From Bryopsis sp. KO-2023 (taxonomy: Eukaryota > Chlorophyta > Ulvophyceae > Bryopsidales > Bryopsidaceae), in NCBI GenBank assembly GCA_030272585.1, contig BSYQ01000018.1, positions 62,001 through 126,000 on the forward strand: a stretch of 64,000 nucleotides of DNA, written 5' to 3'. The translations under genes and the position numbers were made by a program. Below the pieces are notes generated by a model that worked only from the letters and a program-made list of their open reading frames with translations, was not told the DNA's origin and made no database searches. This document shows positions 43,912-54,240 of the stretch, piece after piece. The first letter of the stretch is position 1. Each line of letters begins with the position of its first letter.

Positions 43912-46900
43912 AGCTTGCTGCAGCTCTTGTTTCCACATTCAAAATGTTTGCTTCACATAGTAGTAGGTGCAAATCCTGGCTGCGGCACACACACCGGACC
44001 AGTCCAGGCTGCACATCAGCCAAAGATGCCATGTGCTGATCTCTTAGCAACTCAAAACTGAGCTTTGAACTGAGTATGTCTTGGGATACCTCCCACATAA
44101 AGCTCACTCCATCCATCTTCATCGGTTGTTGCTTTCACTCTCTTGCACTCGCAATTTTCCTGAAATTTCCAGATTGCAGCCATGATCCACACCAAGACAA
44201 CATCAGCTTGCCAAGCCTGATTTGTCACCGGGCTGGACCATCCATAGTATGCCCTCTTCTTTCCACACATCTGTGTTGGGGCCTTAAGTCTCGGCAAGGG
44301 TGAAAAGACAACTTCAGCAACCTGAGCTTGCATCATAATGCACCAGCTCGCATCTTCTTCTTTTGTCCTTCTGACTCAGAAGTTCTGAGGTGGACACCAT
44401 AAACCTTTGGCTGCTTCACCATCAGAAATCTTTGATGCCACTGGTTCCTCTCACCACCGTGAATACAATCATCTCTTTGTGTCATTGGCAGAAACGGCAT
44501 CGATATATTCTTGGGCTGCGATCCAGTTGGCCTCTTGCTCAAGCTGTTGGTCCTCATACATCATCTCATATCAACATGAGCCGGCAGTTCACAAGTCCCT
44601 TGAACTGTCGATTTTTCTGACAATTTTCCTTTGTCAACTGGGGTATTCTTGGCCTTGCTGTAGCCACTCCTTTCACCTCCAGTTTGTTTGCCACCAGAGG
44701 TGTTGCCTTTAGTATAAGCAACCCTCTACCACTGGTGCAAATACAAATTCGAATCAACTGATTCGCAAGCTTGATATCCTCTTTTATCTCCAGAGGTCTC
44801 ACAACATTCTGTCATGAACAACAGCTGGATCGCAATCGTTTCTCCAATCTTCTTTCTCCACATGATAGACTCTTCTTTTCTATCCCATCCAGATGTGGGG
44901 ATATGTGCCCTTCATTTTCTTGAAGAGACCTTCCTTTCTTAGGTCAGCCTCAGCCCTCCTTGGCTAGTGCACAAACTTCGTCCTCCTTAATATCATCCAC
45001 CAAATCATGGTCCTTGACTGAATTTCAATGCACAACCCATATATTTTCCAGAGCTGTCATTCAACACAAGTTTTCAGAAATCCTTGACCATTTTCCACCA
45101 CATCGGACTCCAATATTTCAGTTCCACTATCAACAATATCAAGCCAGAAAATTCCACAGAGAGATTTCTGCTTGAAACACCTTTCATATGACCCGAAACC
45201 TTCAAAAGAAAATCATTTTCCTCCTGAAATTTCCATCACTAATCAGATCATTCCTTTTTTTCTCATATGAAATAAATGCATGAAAGAGATTAATCCCCTG
45301 ATCACTTCTTTTCTTCTCAGTTCATCAACCATTCAGAAATTCATATTTGCTATCCAAATTTTTCAGCAAGTGGTGAAAAGGTGTCTCTTTCTTCCCATTT
45401 CTGTGGGTATAATCAAATGCAAAAAGAGAAACAAATACTCTGCCTTGATTTCTACAAATCTGTCCATTTTCTGCATCGAATTTCGAAAAGACCAATGCAT
45501 TCATTCAATCTGATGACAATACCACCAAACTCATCTCAAACTCTTGAAGAAGAGGTTCAGCATCAGCAAGTCATGTCCTCTGACTCCTACTGCTGGATAA
45601 ACATGAGTCACTTTGCATCCAATGGGTGCTCTCTTGCTGCAACTCTTGTATTGCAGCAATATCCCAGGGAAGATCATTCTTTGCTTTGTAGCACACTCAG
45701 AAATATTACTCAACAGCTCCTGTGGCATTTGTTGCATGTCCCCTTGAGTAATAATGATCTTCTTCCACTTGATGTGCATCCTCTTGTGCAAGTGTAGATG
45801 GTATTGACTCAGCATTTCGATGTGATCTTCTCCACATCAGTAACTCTGATATTTGCCTTGGCATTCGTTGCAATATTTGCCATATCATACACTCCAATGT
45901 ATGTTGCAGTCAATGTGATACACATTGGCTGTATTGTTTCATGTGTTCATGTAAACAACACGTCATGGCTGCGGCATGTTCAACTCAGTTCGAACTGCGA
46001 AATCTGCTGGCAGTAGATGCTGCAGTCAATATGAATTCGTTGTGGTATCCCCAGATGCACCCGAGGTAACATCCATTCTTGATCGCACTCTTGATCCCAG
46101 TGGGTATCACACACACAGTGCTTCAACAGCATCCTCGTTCCAGAGGTTATCTCGTGCGTGTTGGTGCACTACCTCAACCACCGTCTCATCATTGACTTTC
46201 TTATCATTCGCACTTGTTCCGTTCACTGTGTTGTCGTCGATGCCAACTTCGATGTATGTCTGCAACATTAACAATCGAATTGATTGCAACATTCGTTGGG
46301 GCTCTCTTGTCTTTGCTGCCCTCATTTGTGCCAGTTGCGGCAATGCCTCCAACTGTAACACCTTGACGACTGCATTCCTTGCAGTCACGCTTCTCACCCT
46401 CTCTGAGAATCGTCTCATCAAAACTCTCACGCTGCTGTTGCTTGGCTTATCAGCCCGGCATCACTTGCAGGTGATGCGGCGTGTTTTGCTTGGCGCCTGG
46501 TCACACTTCTCTCCTCAGAGGTCGAAATCCAAACTTGCATAGTCTTCTGCAGTTTGCCTTTGTGCTTGTGTCACTCCCAACTGACGCAGTCTGATGCAGT
46601 TCGCTTTTGCACTTGGGTCACTTTCCATCAATGGTGCGCGTGAGATTCGTTTCTCCACGCACAAGCTGCTCAAGTCTTTGCCAAAAGCGCTCACTTAGCA
46701 TCAACACAGTCGACTGCACATTCCACCTTCGAGTGGTGTGGCTCAGTTCAGTGATCTTCGAAACATAGCACAATAGAAGACTTGTCGCTGCCTCTGAGTA
46801 GCTGTCTAGTTCAATCGAACTATTTCGACAATCCTTTTGCTCCATCGCCATGCAATCAACCGTCAGGCTATCAGTAGCAACTGCGGCGTCGCGCTGCAAC

Positions 46901-48456
46901 TGTTCGATCAACATTCGATCGAATTTTCTGTGTCGATTCGTCCTGCATTTTGCGCACTTCCTGCAAAATGCTGTTTCAATGCGCTGCAACTTTTATCACT
47001 CGTGATAATGTTGCGCCTGTGTTCTCAGGGCGTTGCACTCTTGTCAGTGTCCAAACGCCTTCTGTAACTCCGTCTTTTCGCGTCCGAGGCGAGGCTTACG
47101 CCTGCCACTTTCTTCCGTCGTTGCGCTTCCATCGCAACATCTGCATCTGCTGTAATTGCAATGAAATTGCAATGTGCTGCATGTAACATTCGCTGCATCC
47201 CCTTCATTGGGATTCCGTTTGTGTCTCCACAATCGCTTTGTTTTCATGCAGAATCGTCTGCACTCTCAACACCAACGATATCGAACTCACCTCCCAAGGA
47301 GGTTTGCCCTGTTGTGTACAGTCTCCTCGACTTGTACAATAGAACGACCAGCCAGTTAGGTGGCTTAAGAGGGTTCGACTCCCTCTCTGGATCTCAAGCA
47401 AAGCCTCATTGACCTGGCGCTCGATAGCGACCAGCCAATAGGTGCTTCCAGAGGGTCTAACGACCTCTTTGAACCTTAAGCGAAGCCTGAACAGCTGCTT
47501 TTCCGCTTTGCCTTTTCGGGATCCTCAAAAGAGGAAAACCTCAGATCTTAGGTTACCCCTGTAGGGTGTGAGATCTTTCGCTTGTCAGCCTTGCGCTGAT
47601 CCCAGCGACTGGGTGGACGCTCTCCAGCGACCCACGCGACTTGGGCGAGCTTGTCTCTTGCAGTCGATTGCTGTCAGAAAGGGGGAGTCGGCACTGACGA
47701 CTCGTCATGGTACGACCTCAGCCCAAAAACTTCGCAGGCTCCAGTTGTTGCTGCTGACTCTCTTGCTGGGTCACACTGCGCAGTTGTTCCCACGATCTGC
47801 GACTCTCTTGCTGGGTCACACTGCGCAGTCGTTTCTCACGACCTGCGACTCTCTTGGAAGGTCACACTGTTGGGCTTCCACGAACTTGCTCTGCCATGCT
47901 CATTCGTCACTTCCACGTAGTGCAGGCTTGGTCAAGTCTGTTCGTCGTTCAAGAAACTCGAACCCCGGTAGTCAGAGACAGGTTCGGCGACGATACTTCT
48001 GTTTCTGGTTCGACGACGACACTTCTGGTCCTGGTTCGACGATGAGAATGCTGGCCCTGGTTTGACGACGACACTTCTGGCCCTGGGCCGTCTTCTTTGT
48101 CGTCCTCGCTGGCGATCACCTTTTAAAGGCTTCTTCGAAGCTTGCTTTCGCGGGTCGTCTTCCTTGTCGACCTCGCTGGCGATCACCTTTTCAAGGCTTT
48201 TTCAAAGCACACTTTCGCTGCTACCACCATCACCACTGTAGATCGCTTTCCCAATCCCGTCCAAAGGGTCACTTGTGGTGGGTGGCCTCTTTCCTTTGCG
48301 ACGCTCGTGTTCTTCAGCGTCTTAGTCGTCCATACTCGAGTACCTCCCAAAGGTGCTCGCGTTCTTCTCTTGTGGTCGCGCCTTCAGCGACACCTCCACT
48401 TCTCAAACAGGGTCGCACAATAAGTGACACTTATTGCGCCTTCGCTCCGAAACCAA

Positions 48457-49060
48457 TGAAACGAGGCTACTTTTTTTCAAGGTCCCCTCGCCCTCCTAGA
48501 GGAGGACGAGTGCCTTCCTCAAGCGTCTCGTTAGATAGAACTTCCTTACAAGAATAAAGTTATAAAGAAGATACAACGACCTTTTCCTTCCACACTCTTA
48601 TACCCTAGCGCCACAGCGCATCAAACCCTTGTTCCTGTCGACGTGTCACTATTCACTAGGAATTCACACATCTCCTTGCCACCTCAACTGTGAACGTGCC
48701 CCTATTCCACGAGAACTCACACGTCCAATTGACAACTCGACTTTGATGGCTGCCACATCATCATCCATCAAACTCCATCGAGCTTGGTTGTAGTCGTGAC
48801 TCCAAGGGTGTCGCACTACTGCACCTCTGCACCTCTGCACCTCTGCACCTCTACACCGCTGCACCGCTGCACCTCTGCACTGCTGCACGCTGCATCCACC
48901 GCTGCACGCTGCACCGCTGCACGCTGCACTCCTACACGCCGCACTCTCGCACGCTGCTCCTACACGTTGCACTCTTGCAACCTTCCCTTTTTCAGCTGCA
49001 GGAAGCATGGCAACTACTCTTGTAGTTCCAGCTCGAGTGCTGCGATAACCAACCGTTACA
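48457..49060 (-). repeat. 5' LTR of the LARD-like element (604 bp, intact copy)
   Basis: Intact copy, flanked outside by the duplication TGTAG and inside by ...GCTCCGAAACCAA, the primer site on the minus strand. The tandem GCACCTCT/GCACGCT array lies at about 48829-48976. Confidence 0.95.
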
Positions 49061-49332
49061 TGTAGTCTGTAAGGTCGTGGGTTCGAATCCCCCTGGGTTC
49101 CTTTGGGTTCTCGGGACCCTGCGGGGGTTACTATTTACGGTTTACGGTTGGTACGGTGGTTACGGTCGGTACGGTCCGGTACCGGAGCAGTACGGAGTGG
49201 TACGGTGGTCCGGTTCCGAGCACGAAAACCACTCCGGTCCGGACCGTAACTACCGTAACCGTAAGTGACCGGAGTGGGGTTACGGTACGGTTTACGGTAC
49301 CGTAACCGGAAAGTCCTATCTCTGTCAGGGAC

Positions 49333-51423
49333 TGGCCTCCCTTAACGTCAGTGAAGGACCTCAGATCCTTCCTTGGCCTGGCAAATTACTACAGAAGGTT
49401 CATCAAGGACTTCTCTGCCAGGGCTAAGCCATTGACTGCCTTGCTGAAGAAGGAAGCAAGCTGGCAATGGACCGAAAGGGAAGCTGCGTCAATGCAGGAT
49501 ATTAAGGAGGCATTGATGTCTGCACCAGTGTTGTTGGTGCCTGACCCAGGATTGAAGTTTGAAGTCACCACTGATGCTTCAGACTATGCTATTGGAGCAG
49601 TCCTTACACAGGACCATGGACAGGGTCAGCAACCTGTGGCCTATGAAAGCAGGAAACTGCAACCTGCAGAACTGAATTATGCTACCCATGAGAAGGAGCT
49701 CTTGGCCATTGTACATGCACTCAAGGTGTGGAGGCACTATCTGGATGCTCAGGAGTTTGTGGTGCACACTGATCATGCACCGCTGAAGTATCTACAGACT
49801 CAGCCTCAGTTGTCCAAGAGGCAGGCAAGGTGGATGGAGACCTTGCAATCCTTCAAGTTTGAGATCAAGTACAGACCTGGAAGAGACAATGTGGTGGCAG
49901 ATGCACTGAGCAGGGCCACACATCAGACTGCAAGGGAGCAGCCTGAGGTCAATGCACAAGCAAGATTGGACCTGACCCAAGGATTTCAGGAGGAGGTCAA
50001 GGAGGCCTATCAAAAGGATCCTTTGTGCAAGCAATTGATTGAGGCACACTACAGACCAGCTCATGTGAAATGGGATGGTCAGAGGCTTTGGAGAAGGGTT
50101 TGCAATGCCTGGAAATGGTGGATACCTGATGCAGACGGGCTCAGGGAGAAGTTGCTCCATGACTGCCATGAATCAGCATTGGCAGGACATCTGGGCAGAC
50201 GAAAAACGCTGGTCAGAGTGCAGGCGCATTACTTCTGGCCACGCATTTCAGGCACAGTACAGAAGTATGTCAAGAATTGCATCCCCTGTCAGAGAAATAA
50301 GGCTTCTAATCAGAGGCCTTTGGGTAAGCTGCAGCCTCTGCCTATTCCTGATGGCAGGTGGTCCAGTGTTTCAATGGATTTTGTAGGCCCTTTGCCTAAA
50401 ACCAAGAAGGGGTCAGATTATTTGCTTGTGGTAGTGGACAGATTCAGTAAGATGTTGCGATTGATTCCAACCAAACAAACGGTAACTGCAGCAGGTGTTG
50501 CAGATTTGTTCTTTCAGAATGTAGTTCGTTTCTTTGGGTTGCCTCAGGAGATTGTTTCGGATCGGGACAGTCGGTTCACTAGTAATTTTTGGAGAGCTCT
50601 GTGGAAGAGAGCAAATACTAGATTGGCAATGTCTAGTAGTTACCACCCTGAGACAGACGGGCAGACAGAAAGGGCTAACAGAACGGTGCAGGAGATTCTG
50701 CGAAGTTATGTTGAGCCTGCAGGTGCAGATTGGGAAGAGCATTTGGCTGCTGCAGAGTTTGCTTACAACTCCAGCATCAATGCCACTACAGGATTCTCTC
50801 CCTTTTTCCTTATGTACGGGCAGAATCCCCGAACTCCTGCAAGTGCTGTAGCAACTACAGCCTGCCCTGCGGTGGATGATTGGTGGACTACTTGGCAACA
50901 AGCTCTGCTTGCTGGCAGAGACAACATTGCTCAAGCTCAGGATCGACATCGCCAGGTGGCGGATCAAACCAGGCGGGGAGGGGGCTTTGAGCCAGGCGAA
51001 AAAGTTTTTCTGGCAACCAAGGACTTACCCCTACCTGATGTACTGAGCAGGAAACTAACTGCAAAGTTCTGTGGGCCATTTGAGGTGGTAGAAAGGATGT
51101 CAGAGGTGACAGTCAGGTTGAGGCTGCCAGGGCATTGGCGAATCCATGATGTGTTTCATGTGTCCAAGCTGAAGCCTGCCTTTATTGATCAGGAGGGCAG
51201 TTTTCCAGCCAGGAGGACACACACACTGCAGCCTGAACCAGAGCTGGTTGAGGGGCAAGAGGAATACCTGGTGGACAGGATTCTTGCAGAAAGGACTGTC
51301 AGAGGCAGGAAGCAGTACCTTGTCAGGTGGCAGGGCTATGACCAGTCAGAGGATACATGGGAGCCTGCCAGAAACTTGCGAAACGCACCGGACAAGTTAC
51401 GTGAGTTTGAGATAAGGAGCTGA
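49333..51423 (+). CDS. Chromovirus Pol, C-terminal part: RNase H, integrase, chromodomain
   Basis: The frame continues directly from 30939 (after VIRD comes W PPL..., then VKDLRSFLGLANYYRRF). RNase H: FEVTTDASDYAIGAVLTQD, THEKELLAIVHAL, FVVHTDHAPLKYL and DNVVADALSRA. Integrase zinc finger: HESALAGHLGRRKT ... CIPCQRNK. DDE core: SMDFVGPLP, VSDRDSRFTSNFW and HPETDGQTERANRTVQEIL. A GPF-type module (LTAKFCGPFEVVERM) follows. The chromodomain at the C-terminus (EEYLVDRILAERTVRGRKQY, then LVRWQGYDQSEDTWEPARN) has the aromatic cage residues and defines the element as a chromovirus; such domains direct integration to particular chromatin. This half is intact but separated from its start. Confidence 0.95.
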   Translation, partial: WPPLTSVKDLRSFLGLANYYRRFIKDFSARAKPLTALLKKEASWQWTEREAASMQDIKEALMSAPVLLVPDPGLKFEVTTDASDYAIGAVLTQDHGQGQQPVAYESRKLQPAELNYATHEKELLAIVHALKVWRHYLDAQEFVVHTDHAPLKYLQTQPQLSKRQARWMETLQSFKFEIKYRPGRDNVVADALSRATHQTAREQPEVNAQARLDLTQGFQEEVKEAYQKDPLCKQLIEAHYRPAHVKWDGQRLWRRVCNAWKWWIPDADGLREKLLHDCHESALAGHLGRRKTLVRVQAHYFWPRISGTVQKYVKNCIPCQRNKASNQRPLGKLQPLPIPDGRWSSVSMDFVGPLPKTKKGSDYLLVVVDRFSKMLRLIPTKQTVTAAGVADLFFQNVVRFFGLPQEIVSDRDSRFTSNFWRALWKRANTRLAMSSSYHPETDGQTERANRTVQEILRSYVEPAGADWEEHLAAAEFAYNSSINATTGFSPFFLMYGQNPRTPASAVATTACPAVDDWWTTWQQALLAGRDNIAQAQDRHRQVADQTRRGGGFEPGEKVFLATKDLPLPDVLSRKLTAKFCGPFEVVERMSEVTVRLRLPGHWRIHDVFHVSKLKPAFIDQEGSFPARRTHTLQPEPELVEGQEEYLVDRILAERTVRGRKQYLVRWQGYDQSEDTWEPARNLRNAPDKLREFEIRS

Positions 51424-51597
51424 AAGGACCCGACCAAGCAGAGGTGACAGGTTGATATCTCTGACAGACTGAAGCAACCCCTGACAGAAACAGCGAAAAG
51501 AGTGCAGTATACTGGAACAAGAAGCTGTCTAGCAAGTTACGTGCGCAGAGCAGGAAAGGAGAAAGAGGAGCTTATCGTTCGAAAGGAAGGAGTCAAT

Positions 51598-52464
51598 ATG
51601 GATCAGCAACCAGCAAACCAGACCGCCCTTATCGTCTCAACCCCCGCCAGCAGCAGTGAGCCAGCAGAGGCTGCCCCTGTGGTTATCCCTGCGGCAGCGG
51701 TGGAGAAAGCCGACGTGATCAAGGGGGCAGATGAGGTTGTGGCGTTTGAGGAGGCTGTGCAGGTTCTGCGGAAGAGGGCAGTCGACGTTGCGGAGTTGGA
51801 AAGGCTGAGGAGCAAGTGTCAAAAGGTGGAGCAGGAGAAGTGGAAGCTGCAAGGGTCTCTGAGTGCTGCCGAAAGTGAGCTGAAAGCGTGGCGAGAGTGG
51901 GCGAAGAAAATGCCGGTAACGCGGTTGGATTCCGAAGAGGAGTTGTCCTTCGGCTTCCTGGACACAGGGCTCCCTGAACCAGAAAAACCTGCAGCAGACC
52001 AAAAGAGTGAGATGGAGACGGCGCTGAAAGAAACGGGACGTGGCTGTTCGCTTTGCTTCAAGACGGCGAGGTCTCTTGGGGCACCAGTGCGGGAGCTCCC
52101 ATGTCGGAAGCACAGGATATGCTGCAGAGACCTCTGTGTCCAGAGACTCTGGTACGCGCCAGACGTAACGGTGGAAAAGACGAACCCAGACGGGAGCTTG
52201 GACGTGGTCGGACAACTCAGCGAAACGCGAAAGGGGGTTTCGGTGGATGCAGCGAAAGAGTGTGGGCTGTGCCAGCTTCGGGTGCACACGGCCATGGCGC
52301 CGAGGGTGCTGACGTCCTTGCGAATCGCGCTCGTCAGTCCACCCCTGCCGACGCAACCAGCCTCCCCGGGACGAACCAATCGTGATTGCGTGCCGCTGCG
52401 AGAGGTCCGCTGGAGTGTGCCTGCGCTTGCGCCAAAGAGGGGCTTGAAACGTCCGGCGACCTGA
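51598..52464 (+). CDS. Chromovirus 3' ORF: coiled coil plus RING-like zinc finger
   Basis: 288 residues from the ATG at 51598 (the frame is open from 51502). Residues ~40-100 look like a coiled coil (ELERLRSKCQKVEQEKWKLQ, AAESELKAWREWAKK). A Cys/His cluster follows: C150-x2-C153, C169-x2-H172-x2-C175 with C176 and C180, and C222-x2-C225. The order and spacing match a C3HC4 RING (LPCRKHRICCRDLC resembles the core of ubiquitin-ligase RINGs), except that the C5-C6 spacing is one or two residues long. RINGs recruit E2 enzymes. The ORF lies between pol and the 3' LTR, where envelope-like or accessory genes sit in other elements. Function in the element is unknown. Confidence 0.65.
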   Translation: MDQQPANQTALIVSTPASSSEPAEAAPVVIPAAAVEKADVIKGADEVVAFEEAVQVLRKRAVDVAELERLRSKCQKVEQEKWKLQGSLSAAESELKAWREWAKKMPVTRLDSEEELSFGFLDTGLPEPEKPAADQKSEMETALKETGRGCSLCFKTARSLGAPVRELPCRKHRICCRDLCVQRLWYAPDVTVEKTNPDGSLDVVGQLSETRKGVSVDAAKECGLCQLRVHTAMAPRVLTSLRIALVSPPLPTQPASPGRTNRDCVPLREVRWSVPALAPKRGLKRPAT

Positions 52465-53366
52465 GGCAGGAATCGACAGGAGGTGTGACCATGGGAGTTG
52501 TGGCAGGATTGAATGTGGTTTGCTCAGTGGGTGCAGTGAAAGAGTTGGAATTTTTCAAGGGGCTGTCCAGTTTCTGGTGATCAGTGTGTTGGAAGTGGAA
52601 TTTTTCAGGCAGGGTTAAACCCTTAGGGCTGTCCAGTTTCTGGTGATCAGTGTGTTGGAGGTGGACAAAGATCTCTTTGCAGTTTCTGGTCAGGTTGAGA
52701 TGAAAACTCTGAAGTTTGCAACCTGTTTTGGTTATGAGAATGGTTCACCTGTTGATACATTACAAGTCCAGTCAAATGGGTTTTTATCTTTGTGAGGTTG
52801 GTATTTGTTGCCACTTGAGTATGGCTGGTTAAAAGGACAGATACAGTAACCTGCATGGAGTTTTTATTTCAGTTTTGAATATGGAAATTGGTTTGACAAA
52901 TCAGTGGCAGAATTACAACACTTGAGGGGCTGGAAAAATGAGAGATTTGGGTTCTATTTCAGACTGCAGATGGAGTGCAGTGTTTGCTTGAAAGAAGGGC
53001 TCTGATTTCTATATTACAGGTCCATGGATAGTTTGTTGAGCTGAAACATTTCTGTGGGAAATTTGGTCCCTTTGAAAGTTATGGTTGTGTCAGGGTGCAT
53101 AAGGGATAGCAATTTCCAGTGGTAGGACTTAGTATGGTTACATTTATTTTGGACTTGATTATCAGTGACTGAAATCTAAAAGATGTTTTATTTTAATTCG
53201 ATACATTGGGTTTGGTCTGAGTTGCAGATATGAGATATACTTCTTTTCATTGGCAGAAGTTGGACTAAGAAGTTATTCACTGATATGGGTTTTGTTAGCT
53301 TGCAGTCTCTTGGGTTTTTCCTTTCTAAGTTGCAGTAGGGGCTACTGCAGTTCAGGTGGGGAGGAA
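52465..53366 (+). other. Chromovirus 3' noncoding region
   Basis: 900 bp without a convincing gene. A 37-39-bp direct repeat, GGCTGTCCAGTTTCTGGTGA followed by TCAGTGTGTTGGA, occurs at 52561 and 52628. The region ends in the purine tract AGGTGGGGAGGAA before the 3' LTR. Confidence 0.6.
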
Positions 53367-53716
53367 TGTAGTGAATCGCCTGATTCAGAGCCTGCTGGGC
53401 CCTGAATCAGGAGATCTGACTGTAGGTTGGCGAGCTGGCAGCTCAGCAGGTGTCCCTGCTGAACTGGCAGCTCAGAACATTCTGTGATCTGACCTGATAC
53501 AGTGATGGGTTCACTGTGTCAGCTCAGTAGTTGTCTGATCAGGGGATCAGGTCTTGTCAGAGGTGCTGCAGCAGGGTATTTGGGCAGCGCCTCTAGGGTA
53601 TTGATACACTTGGTTTTAACCTAGCTTTTAACCTTGTTTGGAGTGCTTTGCACCTTGGTCTCCCTTTGTTTCACCTTCAGCTTGGCTGGCAGACTTGCAG
53701 AGTCGCAGCCGTTGCA
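53367..53716 (+). repeat. 3' LTR of the chromovirus (350 bp)
   Basis: Identical by eye to 26062-26411 and followed by the duplicated target GAATT (53717-53721). Confidence 0.95.
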
Positions 53717-54151
53717 GAATTCCCCTCGAGTTTTTAGTACCAAAAATTGGGAGGCCGCCAAATCAGTTGTACGCGACAATGCCACGAACCAGCCTACCAA
53801 GGCGCCACGCAACTCGTCCGCCACTTCGTGATGGGCGAGAAAGGCCGCAATAAACCCAGTGAGATCGAATAAGTAACTCACAACAGGGGCCCAATTTGAT
53901 GCCTCGTGGGCAAACGACGACCTATCTCCCAATTGCGTTAACAACCGACCGCCCCTTGCTGTAGACCCAATATCGAACCAATGCCCAAATTGCACAGCTC
54001 CTGCAGGGCGATCCACTGGATTAGTGCGCAAGTGAGGCACACCGTTGGGCTCCACAGCGAACGACGTAACGTGCTCAGGCAACGAAAAGCCGTAAGAGCT
54101 CGCAGTCTCCAAAAAAGCCGGCCTCCAATTCTGGGGAACGTTGTGCTGCAT
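53717..54151 (-). CDS. YR element gag, 5' part (split by insertion)
   Basis: From the ATG at 54151 (MQHNVPQNWRPAFLETASSY) the frame runs to RGEF, where the Ty3 element begins; it resumes at 26061. The frame is open without ATG for 22 codons upstream, to near repeat A1. Segments such as GHWFDIGSTARGGRLLTQLG and VSYLFDLTGFIAAFLAHHEV look globular, but the sequence matches no Gag family I can name. Its place upstream of RT-RNase H is the reason for calling it gag. Confidence 0.65.
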
Positions 54152-54240
54152 ACGACAGAACACCGCAATAACGGGAGTCGTAGAAACGAGACACTCAAGT
54201 CTCGAGAGTTTAAACACGCAAGTGTATACGTTTTCAAAAA

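Larger units (their letters stand above)
40523..48456 (-). other. Internal region of the LARD-like element, no coding capacity
   Basis: 7.9 kb without any ORF of protein-like character; the longest frames are repeat translations. It holds a CTG/CAG microsatellite (41068-41145), a CAGAATTT(C/T)TGCACTTC array (about 41371-41480), a T-run of ~23 near 41848, a 37-bp tandem repeat (43764-43911) and three copies of CTTGCTGGGTCACACTGCGCAG-like sequence (47762-47860). Such large noncoding cores are the definition of LARDs. Confidence 0.75.
31147..49060 (-). mobile_element. Large coding-poor LTR retroelement (LARD-like)
   Basis: 604-bp LTRs (plus-strand TGAAACGAGGCTAC...CCGTTACA) are flanked by the 5-bp duplication TGTAG (31142-31146 and 49061-49065). 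The right copy is 48457-49060. The left copy is split: 31147-31727 and 40500-40522 also add to 604 bp. The primer-binding site TGGTTTCGGAGC abuts the right LTR and the purine tract GGTGGGGAGGAA abuts the left, so the element reads on the minus strand. The internal 7.9 kb holds no gag or pol ORF. The same primer site and purine tract as the surrounding chromovirus suggest mobilisation by a related autonomous element. Confidence 0.9.
31111..49099 (+). ncRNA. tRNA-like segment in the MITE, split between box A and box B
   Basis: Box A-like TGGTTCAGTGC (31118-31128) and an exact box B, GGTTCGAATCC (49080-49090), are now about 18 kb apart. Removing the LTR element and one TGTAG copy puts the box starts about 43-44 bp apart, the spacing in a normal tRNA gene. 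The outer segments (AGTAGTG and TGGGTTC) do not form an acceptor stem, so it is not a functional tRNA. It may be a tRNA-derived SINE fragment or an internal pol III promoter captured by the MITE. Confidence 0.6.
30940..49324. mobile_element. hAT-like MITE with a tRNA-like insert, split by an LTR element
   Basis: Perfect 12-bp terminal inverted repeats CAGAGATAGGAC (30940-30951) and GTCCTATCTCTG (49313-49324) are flanked by the 8-bp duplication TCAGGGAC (30932-30939 and 49325-49332). An 8-bp duplication with a CAG-type terminus is typical of hAT. Without the nested LTR element it is 466 bp, with no transposase ORF. Its arms are packed with TACGGT/ACCGTA motifs in both orientations, so it can fold extensively. 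The middle carries tRNA-like boxes A and B. It interrupts the chromovirus pol frame exactly between VIRD and W. Confidence 0.9.
26062..53716 (+). mobile_element. Ty3/gypsy chromovirus with extra ORFs, autonomous before disruption
   Basis: Two 350-bp LTRs (26062-26411 and 53367-53716), identical by eye, begin TGTAGTGAATCG and end CCGTTGCA. Both ends are flanked by the 5-bp duplication GAATT (26057-26061 and 53717-53721). A primer-binding site follows the left LTR and a purine-rich tract (GGTGGGGAGGAA) precedes the right one. Order: two small ORFs, gag with a zinc knuckle, pol (protease, RT, RNase H, integrase, chromodomain) and a downstream RING-like ORF. Without its own insert it is about 9.26 kb. 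The identical LTRs suggest recent insertion. A MITE has broken pol at 30940. Confidence 0.95.
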
